This document shows positions 7,748 to 16,788 of a stretch of 64,000 nucleotides of DNA, one piece after another. The translations under genes were made by a program, and so were the position numbers. The stretch is from Streptomyces adelaidensis. Its GTDB lineage: Bacteria > Actinomycetota > Actinomycetes > Streptomycetales > Streptomycetaceae. Location of the stretch: the NCBI RefSeq assembly GCF_016598475.1, contig NZ_JAEMUX010000044.1, positions 1-64,000 on the forward strand, given 5' to 3'. Every line of letters starts with the position of its first letter. The first letter of the stretch is position 1. Below the pieces are notes generated by a model. It ran no database searches. It was not told where the DNA came from and saw nothing but the letters and a program-made list of their open reading frames with translations.

Positions 7748-9336
7748 TTACGCCGTACCGCGCGTCTGGCGCACCGGGAGGATCACCGCCGAAGGGCGCG
7801 CCGGGTCGTGATGGACCCTCTGGTCGGCCGCGCGCAGGGTGGTGGCGGTGGCGAGGGGTTCGCCGGTGCCGGGGTTGCGGGCATAGCGCGGAAACGCGCC
7901 GCTGGAGAGCTGGACCCGGATGCGGTGGCCGCGCCGGAAGCGGTGCGCGGTCGGCCAGCGGCGGACGGTGGCGCGGCCGGGTGCGTCGGCGCCGGCCAGG
8001 CTGGTCAGACCGTCGCAGACATTGACGGAGCGGCCCTTGGCGTCGACGTCGCAGAGCCGGACGAAGACATCGGCGTACGGCAGGCTGGAGCTGAACCACA
8101 CCTCGGCGCGCACCCCGCCGACGACCTCGACGTACTCGTCGAGCACGGCGGTGGTGTAGGTGAGCACGTCCGCACGGGCCTCCAGCTCGGTGTTGTCGAC
8201 GCGGCCCGCGCCGGGCGGCATGGCGACACCGCCGACGGAGGGTGTGGGGTCGGCCGGGTCGTAACGGTAGGTGTCCGGTGCCGAGGCTAGGGGCGGTCCG
8301 ACGGCCAGCGTCCCGCCGGGGTGGAGGTGGAAGCGCTGCTCCTCGTACCCCTTCGGCGGCCAGGACTCGAAGTCGCGCCAGGCGTCCTGGCCCGTCACGT
8401 ACAGCCGTACCGGGCGCGCTCCGGGGGCTGTTCGCCGCGTGCGTGGGCGAGGCCGAACTCGACGGCCTCGCACGCGACGGTGCTGTCGACCGACGTGTGC
8501 GTCCAGGGGCCAATGGTCAGCCGCGCCTCCCGTCCGGCCGCCCGGAGGGTCGTGAAGTCGCGTATCTGGCCGGGCAGGAAGATGTCGTACCAGCCTCCGA
8601 TCGAGCTGAACGGGACGGTCACCGTCGGCCACGCGCTTGCGGTGGTCGAGGTCGGTCCAGTGCGGGTCGTCGGTGTCGTGGGCGAGGATGTCCACCGCCG
8701 ACTGCTCATAGCCCATGTAGCTGGTGCCGATCAGCACGGTCGGGTCACCGGCCCACGGCTGCCCGACCATGTGGTCGGGGAGCCGCCGGAGCCGAGCCAC
8801 CGCGGGTGCTCTGGATCAGCACCTGTTGACGCCCTCTCCTGCCCGAGGGCAGGAGATTCCGGTCCGTGCCGCTACGCCGCACCCCCTTGGGTTCCTGCTT
8901 CACGGGCCCCTGCCGACCGGTGAGGTCGGTCTTACACGGCCTCCACAGGCCTGACTTCCCGCCCGACCGGCGGTAGGTCCGACAACTACGTTGTCGGACA
9001 AGGCGATCCCGCCATGGATCTGCGGCCCTCCGGGCCGTTGGAGCCAGGATGCCCCACACCTCCACCCTGAAAGGTGGAGGTGTGGGCAAGGGTTCGGTAG
9101 CCACGCTCGGCCAGCGGTCTGACCGCCCCGAGGGCGACCGCACCCCGCCTGCCGTACGGGCAGCGGATCAGCGCGGTCGGCAGGCCCTCGGCGCCGGTGC
9201 GGGGCGCCCAGCGGTCGGCCAGCAGGTCCACGCCGTCGGGCATCGGCACCCGCAGGTCGCGCTCGACCACGACGTCGCGGGTGAGCGGCGGGGGCAGTTT
9301 CAGCGCGCGCTGGATCAGATGGCTGCTCAGATTCAC
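7748..9336 (-). pseudogene. CocE/NonD family hydrolase (X-Pro dipeptidyl-peptidase-like), multiply disrupted
   Basis: Fragments of one gene in order: the N-terminus (9336 to about 9096; VPMPDGVDLLADRW, CPYGRRGAVALG, PLAERGY), then a mobile-element remnant (8825-9095), then QVLIQSTRG resuming directly after it. A nucleophile-like region GTSYMGYEQSAVD follows, but it is joined almost at once to DPHWTDLDHRK, so well over a hundred residues normally between these parts are missing. Next, FSSIGGWYDIFLPGQIRDF and IGPWTHT lie in another frame between two compensating shifts near 8620 and 8430. The C-terminal jelly-roll part (to 7748) is open. Such enzymes are serine hydrolases acting on esters or amides. 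It overlaps the tetR stop by 4 nt, so it was probably controlled by that regulator. Confidence 0.75.
8825..9095 (-). mobile_element. IS200/IS605-type remnant (tnpB 3' end plus terminal hairpins)
   Basis: About 271 bp. The right end has the hairpin TCTCCTGCCC-GA-GGGCAGGAGA (8835-8856) followed on the minus strand by GAGGGCGTCAAC, as at the 3' end of many Streptomyces IS605-type elements. Upstream on that strand are codons resembling a TnpB C-terminus (ACGGRVRPTSPVG, then GPVKQEP in a shifted frame). The left end has a perfect 14-bp hairpin with a 6-nt loop (9053-9086), and a third perfect hairpin lies at 8977-8999. Joining host bases on both sides gives GGCTACC|AGGTGCTG, i.e. ...AERGYQVLIQSTRG..., the expected CocE sequence, which fixes the boundaries within 1-2 bp. 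No tnpA is present, so it cannot move by itself. Confidence 0.7.
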
Positions 9337-10004
9337 CGGCGTTGCTCCTGTTCCGGTGGGGGTGTGGTGGACCGGCCCAGCGCGGCGGTGACCACGGGCA
9401 CCATCCGCATGAGCCGGTCGATGAACTCCTCCGGGTCCAGCGGCTCCGCGCCCGCCACGACCCAGGTGTTGACGACGGCGGAGGCACCGCCGGTCAGGAA
9501 CGTCGTCAGGTCCTCGGCCAGTTCCGGTTCGAGATGGGCGCCGTACCGCCGGCGTACGACCTGCCGGTTGACCGGGATGATCAGTTCGGTCAGCGCCGCG
9601 TTCAGTTCGAACGCGCAGGACCCGGTGAGCATCGCCCGGTAGAACCCGCGGTGTTCCGCGAAGTGCCGCGCCATGGCCAGCACTCCGGTGCGGTCGGTCA
9701 TGTCCGCCGAGTTGTGGGCGGCGCCCTCGATCAGTTCACGCCGGGCGAGGTCCAGCGCGGCCTGGAGCAGCAGCCCGTCGCGGTCGCCGAACTGCTGGTA
9801 CAGCACCTGCCGGCTCACATCGGCGGCCTCGGCGATCTCGGAGACCGTCACGGCCGTGCTGCCCCGCTCGGTGACCAGGGCGCTCGCGGCCCGCATCAAC
9901 GCGGCCCGCGAGCGGCGGACCCGGCGGTCCATGGGCGGCGGGGTGGCCGTCGGCTGTGGATTCGGCGGCGGCGGCTCCGTCGGCTCGGGTAGTTCCGGCT
10001 TCAT
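9333..10004 (-). CDS. TetR family transcriptional regulator
   Basis: About 223 residues. The N-terminal helix-turn-helix is typical (ITVSEIA-like VTVSEIAEAADVSRQVLYQQFGDRDGLL, in parts), and the C-terminal half is the helical ligand domain. A proline-rich leader (EPPPPNPQPTATPPP) precedes the DNA-binding domain. I take ATG 10004; an in-frame GTG at 10022 lies inside a palindrome that looks like the regulator's own operator, so the later start is more likely. The stop overlaps the start of the broken CocE gene by 4 nt. Confidence 0.88.
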   Translation of the reverse strand: MKPELPEPTEPPPPNPQPTATPPPMDRRVRRSRAALMRAASALVTERGSTAVTVSEIAEAADVSRQVLYQQFGDRDGLLLQAALDLARRELIEGAAHNSADMTDRTGVLAMARHFAEHRGFYRAMLTGSCAFELNAALTELIIPVNRQVVRRRYGAHLEPELAEDLTTFLTGGASAVVNTWVVAGAEPLDPEEFIDRLMRMVPVVTAALGRSTTPPPEQEQRR

Positions 10005-10016
10005 GACCACGGTGAT

Positions 10017-10046
10017 GGACACCTGTCAAGAAATGAGCAAGTGTCC
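10017..10046. promoter_or_regulatory. Candidate TetR operator
   Basis: An inverted repeat with 9-bp arms and one mismatch, GGACACCTG-N12-CAAGTGTCC, 13 to 42 bp upstream of the chosen tetR start. On the minus strand it contains a TTGACA hexamer, as expected for an autoregulated promoter. Confidence 0.55.
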
Positions 10047-10068
10047 AGGAAGACCGCGCCGACCGTGA

Positions 10069-10977
10069 TCAGCTCCGAGGTACGGCGATGCTCAACGCGT
10101 TCGCCGTGACCACCGCGCCGATGGCGGTCCACTCGATCGGGCCCAGGTCCTGTCCGAGCATGATCCAGCCGGCCAGGGCGGCCAGGACGGGGTTGACGCT
10201 CATGAAGAGCCCGAAGGTCTGGGCGGGCACGCGGCGCAGGGTGAACACATCCGCGAGGTACGGCACGGCCGAGGCCAGGATGCCGGCGGCGATCGCGTAG
10301 CCGACGGCCCCGGCGGTCGGCGGGTGCCGGAGCACGACCACGACGCCGACCGGCAGGAAGGCCAGCGCGGAGAGCCCGGCGGCGACCGCGGCGCCCTGGG
10401 CGCCAGGGACACGCCGGCCGACGGTGCGGTTCAGGAGGATGTACGACGCCCAGCAGACGGCGGCGAGGAGGCCGAGCCCCATGCCGAGGTGGTCGGCGGA
10501 CGGCTGCGGACGCATCAGGGCGACGACACCCACGGCGGCGATCGCCGCGCAGCACGCGTCCACCCGGCGGCGTGAGCCGGCCAGGGCGATGGCGAGCGGG
10601 CCGAGGAACTCCAGGGTCACCGCGAGCCCCAGGCCGATGCGGTCGATGGCGGTGTACAGCGACAGATTCATCGTCCCGAACACCAGCGCCAGCAGCACCA
10701 CCGGCCACCACTGCCGCGCGGTGAAGGAACGCGGCCGGGGCCGGGCGACGGCCACGAGGACGATCGCTGCGACGTACTGGCGTATCGCGACCACCCCGGC
10801 GGGCCCGAGCACCGGGAAGGCCAGCGAGCCCAGCGCGGCACCGACCTGGTTGGACACCCCGCAGCCGACCATCGTGAGGACACCGGCCGGCTGGGCCCCG
10901 CCCGGCTCGGGGGCCGGGGCCGGGGGCCCTGGGACCGTTCCGGAGGCGGCGGGGGCGGAGGCAGCGGCGGTGTCCAT
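10069..10977 (-). CDS. EamA/DMT superfamily transporter (RhtA-like exporter)
   Basis: About 302 residues with ten predicted membrane helices in two EamA halves (for example VGVVALMRPQPSADHLGMG marks the middle; the end is MLGQDLGPIEWTAIGAVVTA). RhtA-like members export amino acids or related small metabolites. Start ATG 10977 (MDTAAASAP) is preferred; a Pro/Ala-rich cytoplasmic stretch precedes helix 1. It is transcribed away from the LysR gene at 11046, with 68 bp between them, the classical layout of a LysR regulator and the exporter it controls. Confidence 0.85.
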   Translation of the reverse strand: MDTAAASAPAASGTVPGPPAPAPEPGGAQPAGVLTMVGCGVSNQVGAALGSLAFPVLGPAGVVAIRQYVAAIVLVAVARPRPRSFTARQWWPVVLLALVFGTMNLSLYTAIDRIGLGLAVTLEFLGPLAIALAGSRRRVDACCAAIAAVGVVALMRPQPSADHLGMGLGLLAAVCWASYILLNRTVGRRVPGAQGAAVAAGLSALAFLPVGVVVVLRHPPTAGAVGYAIAAGILASAVPYLADVFTLRRVPAQTFGLFMSVNPVLAALAGWIMLGQDLGPIEWTAIGAVVTANALSIAVPRS

Positions 10978-11045
10978 GCGCCGATCGTGCGCCCGGGCGG
11001 CGGTTGCGCAAAATGCATCACCGCCGCGATCCATACGCTGGAGTC

Positions 11046-11924
11046 ATGGATGTCACCGACCCGGCCGTCCGGGGTGTGGAACTGCGGCAGCTGCGCTGTC
11101 TCGTCGCGATCGTCGAGGAGGGCACGTTCACCGATGCCGCCATCGCGCTCGACGTCTCCCAGGCGGCGGTGTCCCGCACCCTGGCCTCGCTCGAACGCAC
11201 GCTGGGCGTACGGCTGTTGCGGCGGACCTCCCGCGAGGTGACCCCGACGCCGACCGGCCTGCGGGTGGTCTCGCACGCGCGGCGGGTGCTCGGTGAGGTG
11301 GAGGAACTGGTGCGGGAGGCCACCTCGGGTCATGTCCGGCTGCGGATCGGCTACGCCTGGTCGGCGCTCGGCCGGCACACGCTGACGTTCCAGCGCCGTT
11401 GGAGTGCCACGCATCCGGAGACGGAGTTGCAGTTCCTCCGGGCCAACTCCGCGACAGCCGGGCTCGCGGAGGGCGCGTGTGACCTCGCCGTGGTGCGGCG
11501 GCCGCCGGACGACCGCCGGTTCGACGCGGCCATCGTGGGCCTGGAGCGCCGGCTGTGCGCGATGGCCGCAGACGATCCGCTGGCCCGGCGCCGCTCGGTG
11601 CGGCTCGCGGACCTGAGCGGGCGCACCCTGCTGGTGGACCGCCGGACCGGCACGACCACCACGGAACTGTGGCCGCCCGACGCCCGCCCGGCGACCGAGG
11701 AGTCGCATGACGTCGACGAGTGGCTGACCACGATCGCCGCGGGCCGTGCCATCGGCGTGACCCCGGAGTCCACCGCCAACCAGTACCGGCGGCCCGGCAT
11801 CGTCTACCGGCCGGTGCGCGACGCCGAGCCCATCGCCGTACGGCTCGCCTGGTGGCGGGACGATCCGCATCCCGCCACCCAGGCCGCCATCGAACTGCTG
11901 TCGGAGCTCTACCGCTCCGGCTGA
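11046..11924 (+). CDS. LysR family transcriptional regulator
   Basis: 292 residues: an N-terminal winged helix (ELRQLRCLVAIVEEGTFTDA, then VSQAAVSRTLASLERTLG) and a periplasmic-binding-like effector domain. ATG 11046 is the first start giving the normal LysR N-terminus. The 68-bp gap to the divergent exporter holds TGCGCAAAATGCATCA, which has the dyad look of a LysR site. The end overlaps the 3' end of the convergent SMP-30-like gene by 16 bp. The effector is unknown; control of the exporter is inferred from the layout. Confidence 0.88.
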   Translation: MDVTDPAVRGVELRQLRCLVAIVEEGTFTDAAIALDVSQAAVSRTLASLERTLGVRLLRRTSREVTPTPTGLRVVSHARRVLGEVEELVREATSGHVRLRIGYAWSALGRHTLTFQRRWSATHPETELQFLRANSATAGLAEGACDLAVVRRPPDDRRFDAAIVGLERRLCAMAADDPLARRRSVRLADLSGRTLLVDRRTGTTTTELWPPDARPATEESHDVDEWLTTIAAGRAIGVTPESTANQYRRPGIVYRPVRDAEPIAVRLAWWRDDPHPATQAAIELLSELYRSG

Positions 11925-13539
11925 GCCCCTGGCTTCGGCGTCAGCCGCAGCACGGTGCCCTCGCCGTTGGCCGACAGCAGGAGCGTCCCGTCCGGGGCGG
12001 CGGCGAGGCCCGCGAAGCGGCGGGCCATGCCGGGCATGACGTCCGCGAACAACGCCGGTTCGGCGCGCGGGACGACCCCCGGGGCGGTCCGACCGGCAGG
12101 TCCTCCGCGTCGATCCGCCGCTCCCTCGTGGCGAGGGAGATCGCGCACAGCCGACGATGCCCGGTCTCCACCGTGAACAACTCCCCGCCCAGGACTGCCA
12201 GTCCCTGCGGTGCGCCGAGCCCGTCCGCCACGACGGCAGACTTGCCGGCCTCGTCGATCCGGAGCACCGTCCCGAGCCGTTCCTCGCTGACGTAGAGGCG
12301 GCCCTCCGCGTCGAAGGCCACGTCCGTGGGCCGGTCGAGCCCTTCGGCGAGCACGGTCACGGTGCCGCCTTCCTCTTCGCCGTCCTCGATGGCCACGATC
12401 CGGCCCGCGCCCGCCTCCGCGACCACCAGCGACCCGTCCGGTCCCACCGCGATCCCGATGGGCCGGTCGAGCCCGCGCGCCCGTTCCCGCCTGGTCCCGG
12501 ACTCGGGGTCGTAGGTCTGCACATTGCCGAACTGCGAGGTGTAGTGCAGCAGTTCGCCCTCGGCGGTGATGCCGTGGGCGAAGGGCAGCAGGAGGTGCGT
12601 GGTCACCTCGTCGGCCGCCGGGCTCGCCAGCCGGTAGTGGTCGGCCGCGTACACCGTGCCGCCGAGGTCGACCGTCACGCCGTAGGGACCGCCGAAGCCA
12701 CGGGGCACGAGGTCACGGGTGCGGCCGTCGGGGTGCAGCTCGGAGATGCCGCCGGCGGCGTAGCTGGAGACGAACATGCGGTTCTCCGCGTCGAACGCCG
12801 CGTTGTCCAGCCCCTTCAGCCCGCTGGTGACGAGCGTGCGGGACCCGCCGCCGTGCAGGTCGATGCGGGTGACGATGCCTTCCACGCCGCGCGACACGAC
12901 GTGCATGACGCCGCCCTGGTCGAAGCGGACCGCGACGGGCTCGTGCACGTCCTCGGAGACCACCTCGGGCACCCCGCCGTCCGGCGGGATCCGCCAGACC
13001 TGGCTGGTGATCATGTGCGGGTAGTAGAGATGGCCGTCCGGGCCGCGCTGCATCGCGTTGCCGAGGGCCAGGCCCTCGGTCAGCACGACCGGGTCGCCGC
13101 CGTCCGGGAAGAGTTCCATCAGGCGGCCGTTCGGCTTCATCTCGTTGATGAAGAGCCGGTCGCCGATACGGGTGATGCCGTTGGGGTTGTGCACGTCGTC
13201 GGAGACGAGCGTGTACTCCCCCAGCGGACTGCGGCGCCACACCCGGCCGGGCACCAGGTCGGCTATGTACATCGAGCCGTCCGCGCCGAAGGCGAGGTCG
13301 TCCGGCGACTGCACCGGGCTGTCCATCGGGACGACGATGTCGACGTCCCCGGTGGCCGGGTCGACGGCGCTGATCTGTCCGGCGAGGAACTGCGCCACGT
13401 ACAGCCGCCCGTCGGGGCCGAAGGCGACGCCGTTGGAACCCCACAGCGGGTTCGGCGGGTTGAGCCGCCGGGCCTCCCAGCGGGTGCTGGTGGCGCGGAG
13501 TTCGCCGGTCTCGTCGTACCGGTTGGGGCGATCGGTCAT
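11909..13539 (-). pseudogene. SMP-30/gluconolactonase-like beta-propeller protein, frameshifted near the 3' end
   Basis: The long 5' part (ATG 13539, 17 bp after the BVMO stop) encodes repeated propeller blades such as PLWGSNGVAFGPDGRLYVAQ, QSPDDLAFGADGSMYIAD and RPTDVAFDAEGRLYVSE. Near 12080, at a C4G5 run, the frame is lost; the proper ending continues in another frame as ALFADVMPGMARRFAGLAAA to GTVLRLTPKPGAQPER, stop at 11909. Gain of one base or loss of two in the run restores one protein of about 540 residues, enough for two six-bladed propellers. Members are lactone hydrolases or strictosidine-synthase-like; after a Baeyer-Villiger enzyme a lactonase role is attractive. The shift may be a sequencing error in the homopolymer. 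Confidence 0.75.
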
Positions 13540-13556
13540 GGCCGCTCCCGTCCCGC

Positions 13557-15389
13557 TCACTCGGCGCCCACGAGGACGTCGTCCATGCCGCCGTCCGCGC
13601 GCCAGCGCCGCAGCAGTTCGTGGAAGGCGACCGGTCCGTCGCCGTACGACTCGCTGCGCTCGCGGGGCTTGCCCTCGTTGTTGTAGTAGCCGGGGGTGCA
13701 CTCGGCGTGGAACTTGTACAGGTCGGCGGCCTTCTCGCGGATCGTGGCGACCCAGGCGCCCTGGGCCTCGGCGGTCGGCTCGACGTAGCGGGCGCGGCGC
13801 CTGCGGGCCTCGGCGACGACCTCGCCGATGTGGGACGACTGCTGGTCGAGGATGTGGACGTAGTTGACGGCGCTGGCGTTCTGCATGGGGCCGAGCTGGA
13901 AGAGGTTGGGGAAGCCGTGGCTGTAGAAGCCGTGGAGGGTCTGCGGTCCTGCCGTCATCCAGGACTCCAGCAGGCTGACGCCGCCGCGGCCGTACGCCGG
14001 GAGCCGGCCGGACAGCAGCCCCGAGACGCCGACCTCGAAGCCGGTGGCGAAGATGACGCAGTCCACCTCGGACTCGACCCCGCCGACCACGACGGCCTTG
14101 TCGGTGATCCGCTCGACGCCGTGGGTGTCGGCGGTGTCCACGAGGGTGACGTTGGGCCGGTTGAAGGTCTGGAGGTAGTGGTCGCTGAAGGTGGGCCGCT
14201 TGCACATGTAGCGGTACCAGGGCTTCAGCTTCTCGGCGGTCTCCGGGTCCTCGACGATGGCCGCCACCCGGTCGCGCAGCTCGTTCATCTTCTGGAAGTC
14301 GGCGATCTCGTAGACCCGTTCGCGCTCGTCCACCGGGACGTCCGCGTACGCGTCGGTCGGGATCAGCTTCTCCTGGAGCCGGGCGCTGCTGGTCCAGGCG
14401 TCGCCGACCAGGTCCTCGTCGACCCTGACCCCGGTGACGGTCTTGAGGAAGTTGTCCATGCGCCGGCTCTGCCAGCCGGGGGTGAGCGTCTTCGCCCACT
14501 CCTCGTCGGTGGGGCCGTTGCCGCGGACGTCGACCGTCGAGGGTGTGCGCTGGAAGACGTACACGTGCTCCGCGTCGGCCCCGAGGTGGGGGACGACCTG
14601 GATGGCGGTGGCGCCGGTGCCGATGACGGCGACGCGCTTGTCGGCGAGGCCGGTCAGACCGCCGTCGGCGTCGCCGCCGGTGTAGTCGTAGTCCCAGCGG
14701 CTGGTGTGGAAGGTGTGGCCCTTGAAGTTCTCGATGCCGGGGATGCCGGGGAGCTTCGGCTGGCTGAGCGTGCCGCTGGAGACCACCACGTACCGGGCCC
14801 GCATCAGGTCGCCCCGGTCGGTGGCGACGACCCACTCCAGGTCGGTCTCGTCCCAGCGGAGTTCGGTGGCCACGGTCTGGAAGCAGGCGTCGCTGTAGAG
14901 GTCGTAGTGCCGGCCGATGGCGCGGGTGTGCTGCCGGATCTCCTCGCCGGGCGCGTACTTCCACTTCGGGACGTAGCCGACCTCTTCGAGCAACGGCAGG
15001 TAGACGTAGGACTCGATGTCGCAGTGGATGCCCGGGTAGCGGTTCCAGTACCAGGTGCCGCCGAAGTCACCGCCCTTCTCGATCACCCGGATCGACTCCA
15101 CACCGGCCTGTCGCAGCCGGGCCGCGGCGAGCAGTCCGCCGAACCCGCCGCCGATGACGACCGCCTCGACCCGGTCGTGCAGCGGTTCCCGGGTGAACTC
15201 CGGGTCGGCGTAGGGGTCGGCGTCGTAGGAGACGAACTCACCGGCGATCCGCTGGTACTGCCGGCCGCCGTCCGGGTGGATGCGGCGCTCGCGCTCGGCC
15301 CGGTACCGGGCGCGCAGGGCGTCCGGGTCGAAGCCCAGCTCTTCGGGGTCCGGGGGCGTGGGGGCGGACGAGGTGTGGGGGGTGGTCAT
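13557..15389 (-). CDS. Flavin-containing Baeyer-Villiger monooxygenase
   Basis: 610 residues. Two Rossmann motifs for FAD (VIGGGFGG, about residue 80) and NADPH (VIGTGATA, about 256) flank the BVMO fingerprint FKGHTFHTSRWDYD (about 220; F-x-G-x3-H-x3-W). ATG 15389 follows GAGAGGAC; an N-terminal extension of about 70 residues before the FAD motif places it with the longer BVMOs. The enzyme would insert oxygen next to a ketone to give an ester or lactone. Neighbours fit a ketone or alcohol route: SDR upstream (alcohol to ketone) and a propeller lactonase-like protein 17 bp downstream. The substrate is not predictable. Confidence 0.92.
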   Translation of the reverse strand: MTTPHTSSAPTPPDPEELGFDPDALRARYRAERERRIHPDGGRQYQRIAGEFVSYDADPYADPEFTREPLHDRVEAVVIGGGFGGLLAAARLRQAGVESIRVIEKGGDFGGTWYWNRYPGIHCDIESYVYLPLLEEVGYVPKWKYAPGEEIRQHTRAIGRHYDLYSDACFQTVATELRWDETDLEWVVATDRGDLMRARYVVVSSGTLSQPKLPGIPGIENFKGHTFHTSRWDYDYTGGDADGGLTGLADKRVAVIGTGATAIQVVPHLGADAEHVYVFQRTPSTVDVRGNGPTDEEWAKTLTPGWQSRRMDNFLKTVTGVRVDEDLVGDAWTSSARLQEKLIPTDAYADVPVDERERVYEIADFQKMNELRDRVAAIVEDPETAEKLKPWYRYMCKRPTFSDHYLQTFNRPNVTLVDTADTHGVERITDKAVVVGGVESEVDCVIFATGFEVGVSGLLSGRLPAYGRGGVSLLESWMTAGPQTLHGFYSHGFPNLFQLGPMQNASAVNYVHILDQQSSHIGEVVAEARRRRARYVEPTAEAQGAWVATIREKAADLYKFHAECTPGYYNNEGKPRERSESYGDGPVAFHELLRRWRADGGMDDVLVGAE

Positions 15390-15459
15390 CGATGTCCTCT
15401 CTGCTTGGCTTGGCCTGGTGCGATGGTCGTGCGGTGCGGCCCGCTCGGGTGAGGTGTCG

Positions 15460-16299
15460 TCAGGCGGGCCGGTGGCGGCGGAGCCAGGCGGCCTGTCCGC
15501 CGTCGACGAGCAGGTCCGTACCGGTGATGTAACGCGCTTCGGGGCCGGTGAGGAATGCCACGGCGTCGGCGATCTCCGCCGGGGTGCCGGTGCGGCCCGC
15601 GCCGCTGGTCTCCAGCATCGCGAGCATGTGCGCGCCGCTCGGGCCCTCGGCCTCCGCCTTCGACATGGCGGTGGTGATGACGCCCGGGCTGACGCTGTTG
15701 ATACGGGCGCCGAGCCGGTTCCAGGCGAGCGCGGCACCCTCGACACGCAGGTGGTTGGCCCGCTTGGAGACGATGTACGCCATCGTCCCGCTGTCCCCGA
15801 CGCCGGTGACCGCGCCGAGCCCGAGCAGTTCCTCCACGGGAGCCGTGGCGAGGGCGGCCTCGTCCTCGCGGCTCAGGGAGGCGACGTGGCCGGCCATGCT
15901 GGAGACGCAGACCATGGCCGTGCCCCGGGTGGCCACACGCTCGAAGGCGTCGATGACATGGGCCGTGCCCAGCAGGTTGACCTCCAGGATCGTCCGCGCC
16001 GAGCCGAGGGCGGCGGAGACGCCCGCGGTGTGCACGACGGCGGCCACGCGGCCCGCGTAGGCCGCCGCCCGCGCCAGTTCGTCCACGGACTTGCGGTCGG
16101 AGACGTCCGTCAGGACGCCCTCGACCGTGTATCCCTCGTCGCGCAACGCGTCGACGGCCCGGTCGAGTTGACCTTGTGAGGCGTCGGCGAGGTACACGGT
16201 CCGGCCGCTGCCGAGCCGGCGCGCGATCGCCACGCCCATGCCGCCGGCTCCGGTGACCACGACCACGTCACGACCCTGCTCAGGCTGCTGTTCCGCCAT
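15460..16299 (-). CDS. Short-chain dehydrogenase/reductase
   Basis: 279 residues. The cofactor loop is VVTGAGGMGVAIARRLG, and the catalytic set is seen as CVSSMAGH (Ser) and YIVSKRAN (Tyr-x3-Lys); the C-terminus has the common ITGTDLLVDGG. It probably oxidises a secondary alcohol to the ketone used by the BVMO that starts 70 bp downstream. Its start overlaps the end of the truncated reductase by 20 nt, so the three genes were one operon. Confidence 0.9.
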   Translation of the reverse strand: MAEQQPEQGRDVVVVTGAGGMGVAIARRLGSGRTVYLADASQGQLDRAVDALRDEGYTVEGVLTDVSDRKSVDELARAAAYAGRVAAVVHTAGVSAALGSARTILEVNLLGTAHVIDAFERVATRGTAMVCVSSMAGHVASLSREDEAALATAPVEELLGLGAVTGVGDSGTMAYIVSKRANHLRVEGAALAWNRLGARINSVSPGVITTAMSKAEAEGPSGAHMLAMLETSGAGRTGTPAEIADAVAFLTGPEARYITGTDLLVDGGQAAWLRRHRPA

Positions 16300-16788
16300 G
16301 GTCGACCTCCTTCAGTGCGATGGGTGTGCGGTCGGGTACCGCCTGGCGCCAGAGCTCGCCGGCCGCGATGGCCTGCCGCCACTGCCGGATCGCCTTGGGC
16401 GGCATGCCGACCGCGAGGGCGCCGGTGACCCGGTCGCCGGTGCGGTAGACGGCCACGAAGCGGCGTTCGGCCAGGTCCCCGTCGACGACGGCGACCTCGT
16501 CGTGGCCGCGCAGATAGCCGTAGGCCTGGACCTTCATGTCGTACTGGTCGGACCAGAAGTACGGCACCGGAGCGAACGGCTTGCGCGCCTCCGGTCCGGC
16601 GAGCAGGTTGCGGGCGGCCGCCATGCCCTGCTCGGCGGCGTTGGTGCGGTGCTCGACGCGCATCGAGGTGCCGAACAGCGGGTTGTACCAGCGGGCGATG
16701 TCACCGGCCGCGTACACGTTCTTCGCGGCCTCGCAGTACTCGTCGCAGAGGACGCCGTCGCCGACGGACAGGCCGCTGTCCGCTAGAG
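16280..16788 (-). pseudogene. C-terminal fragment of an FAD-dependent ferredoxin (rubredoxin) reductase
   Basis: Only the last ~165 residues remain: LADSGLSVGDGVLCDEYC, then the FAD-binding motif NVYAAGDIARW and the reductase C-terminal domain down to KEVDHGGTAA. A complete enzyme is about 400 residues, so the N-terminal FAD and most of the NAD(P)H domain are missing. The fragment begins exactly where the sensor kinase gene ends (CTAG at 16783-16786), with no start codon or ribosome site of its own. This looks like a deletion or rearrangement joint. The lost protein would have passed electrons to a P450 or ferredoxin of the catabolic cluster. Confidence 0.8.

Noticed and set aside
16280..16788. 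The reductase tail as a complete small gene
   Set aside because: It lacks a start and ribosome site, and its homology begins in the middle of the normal enzyme.
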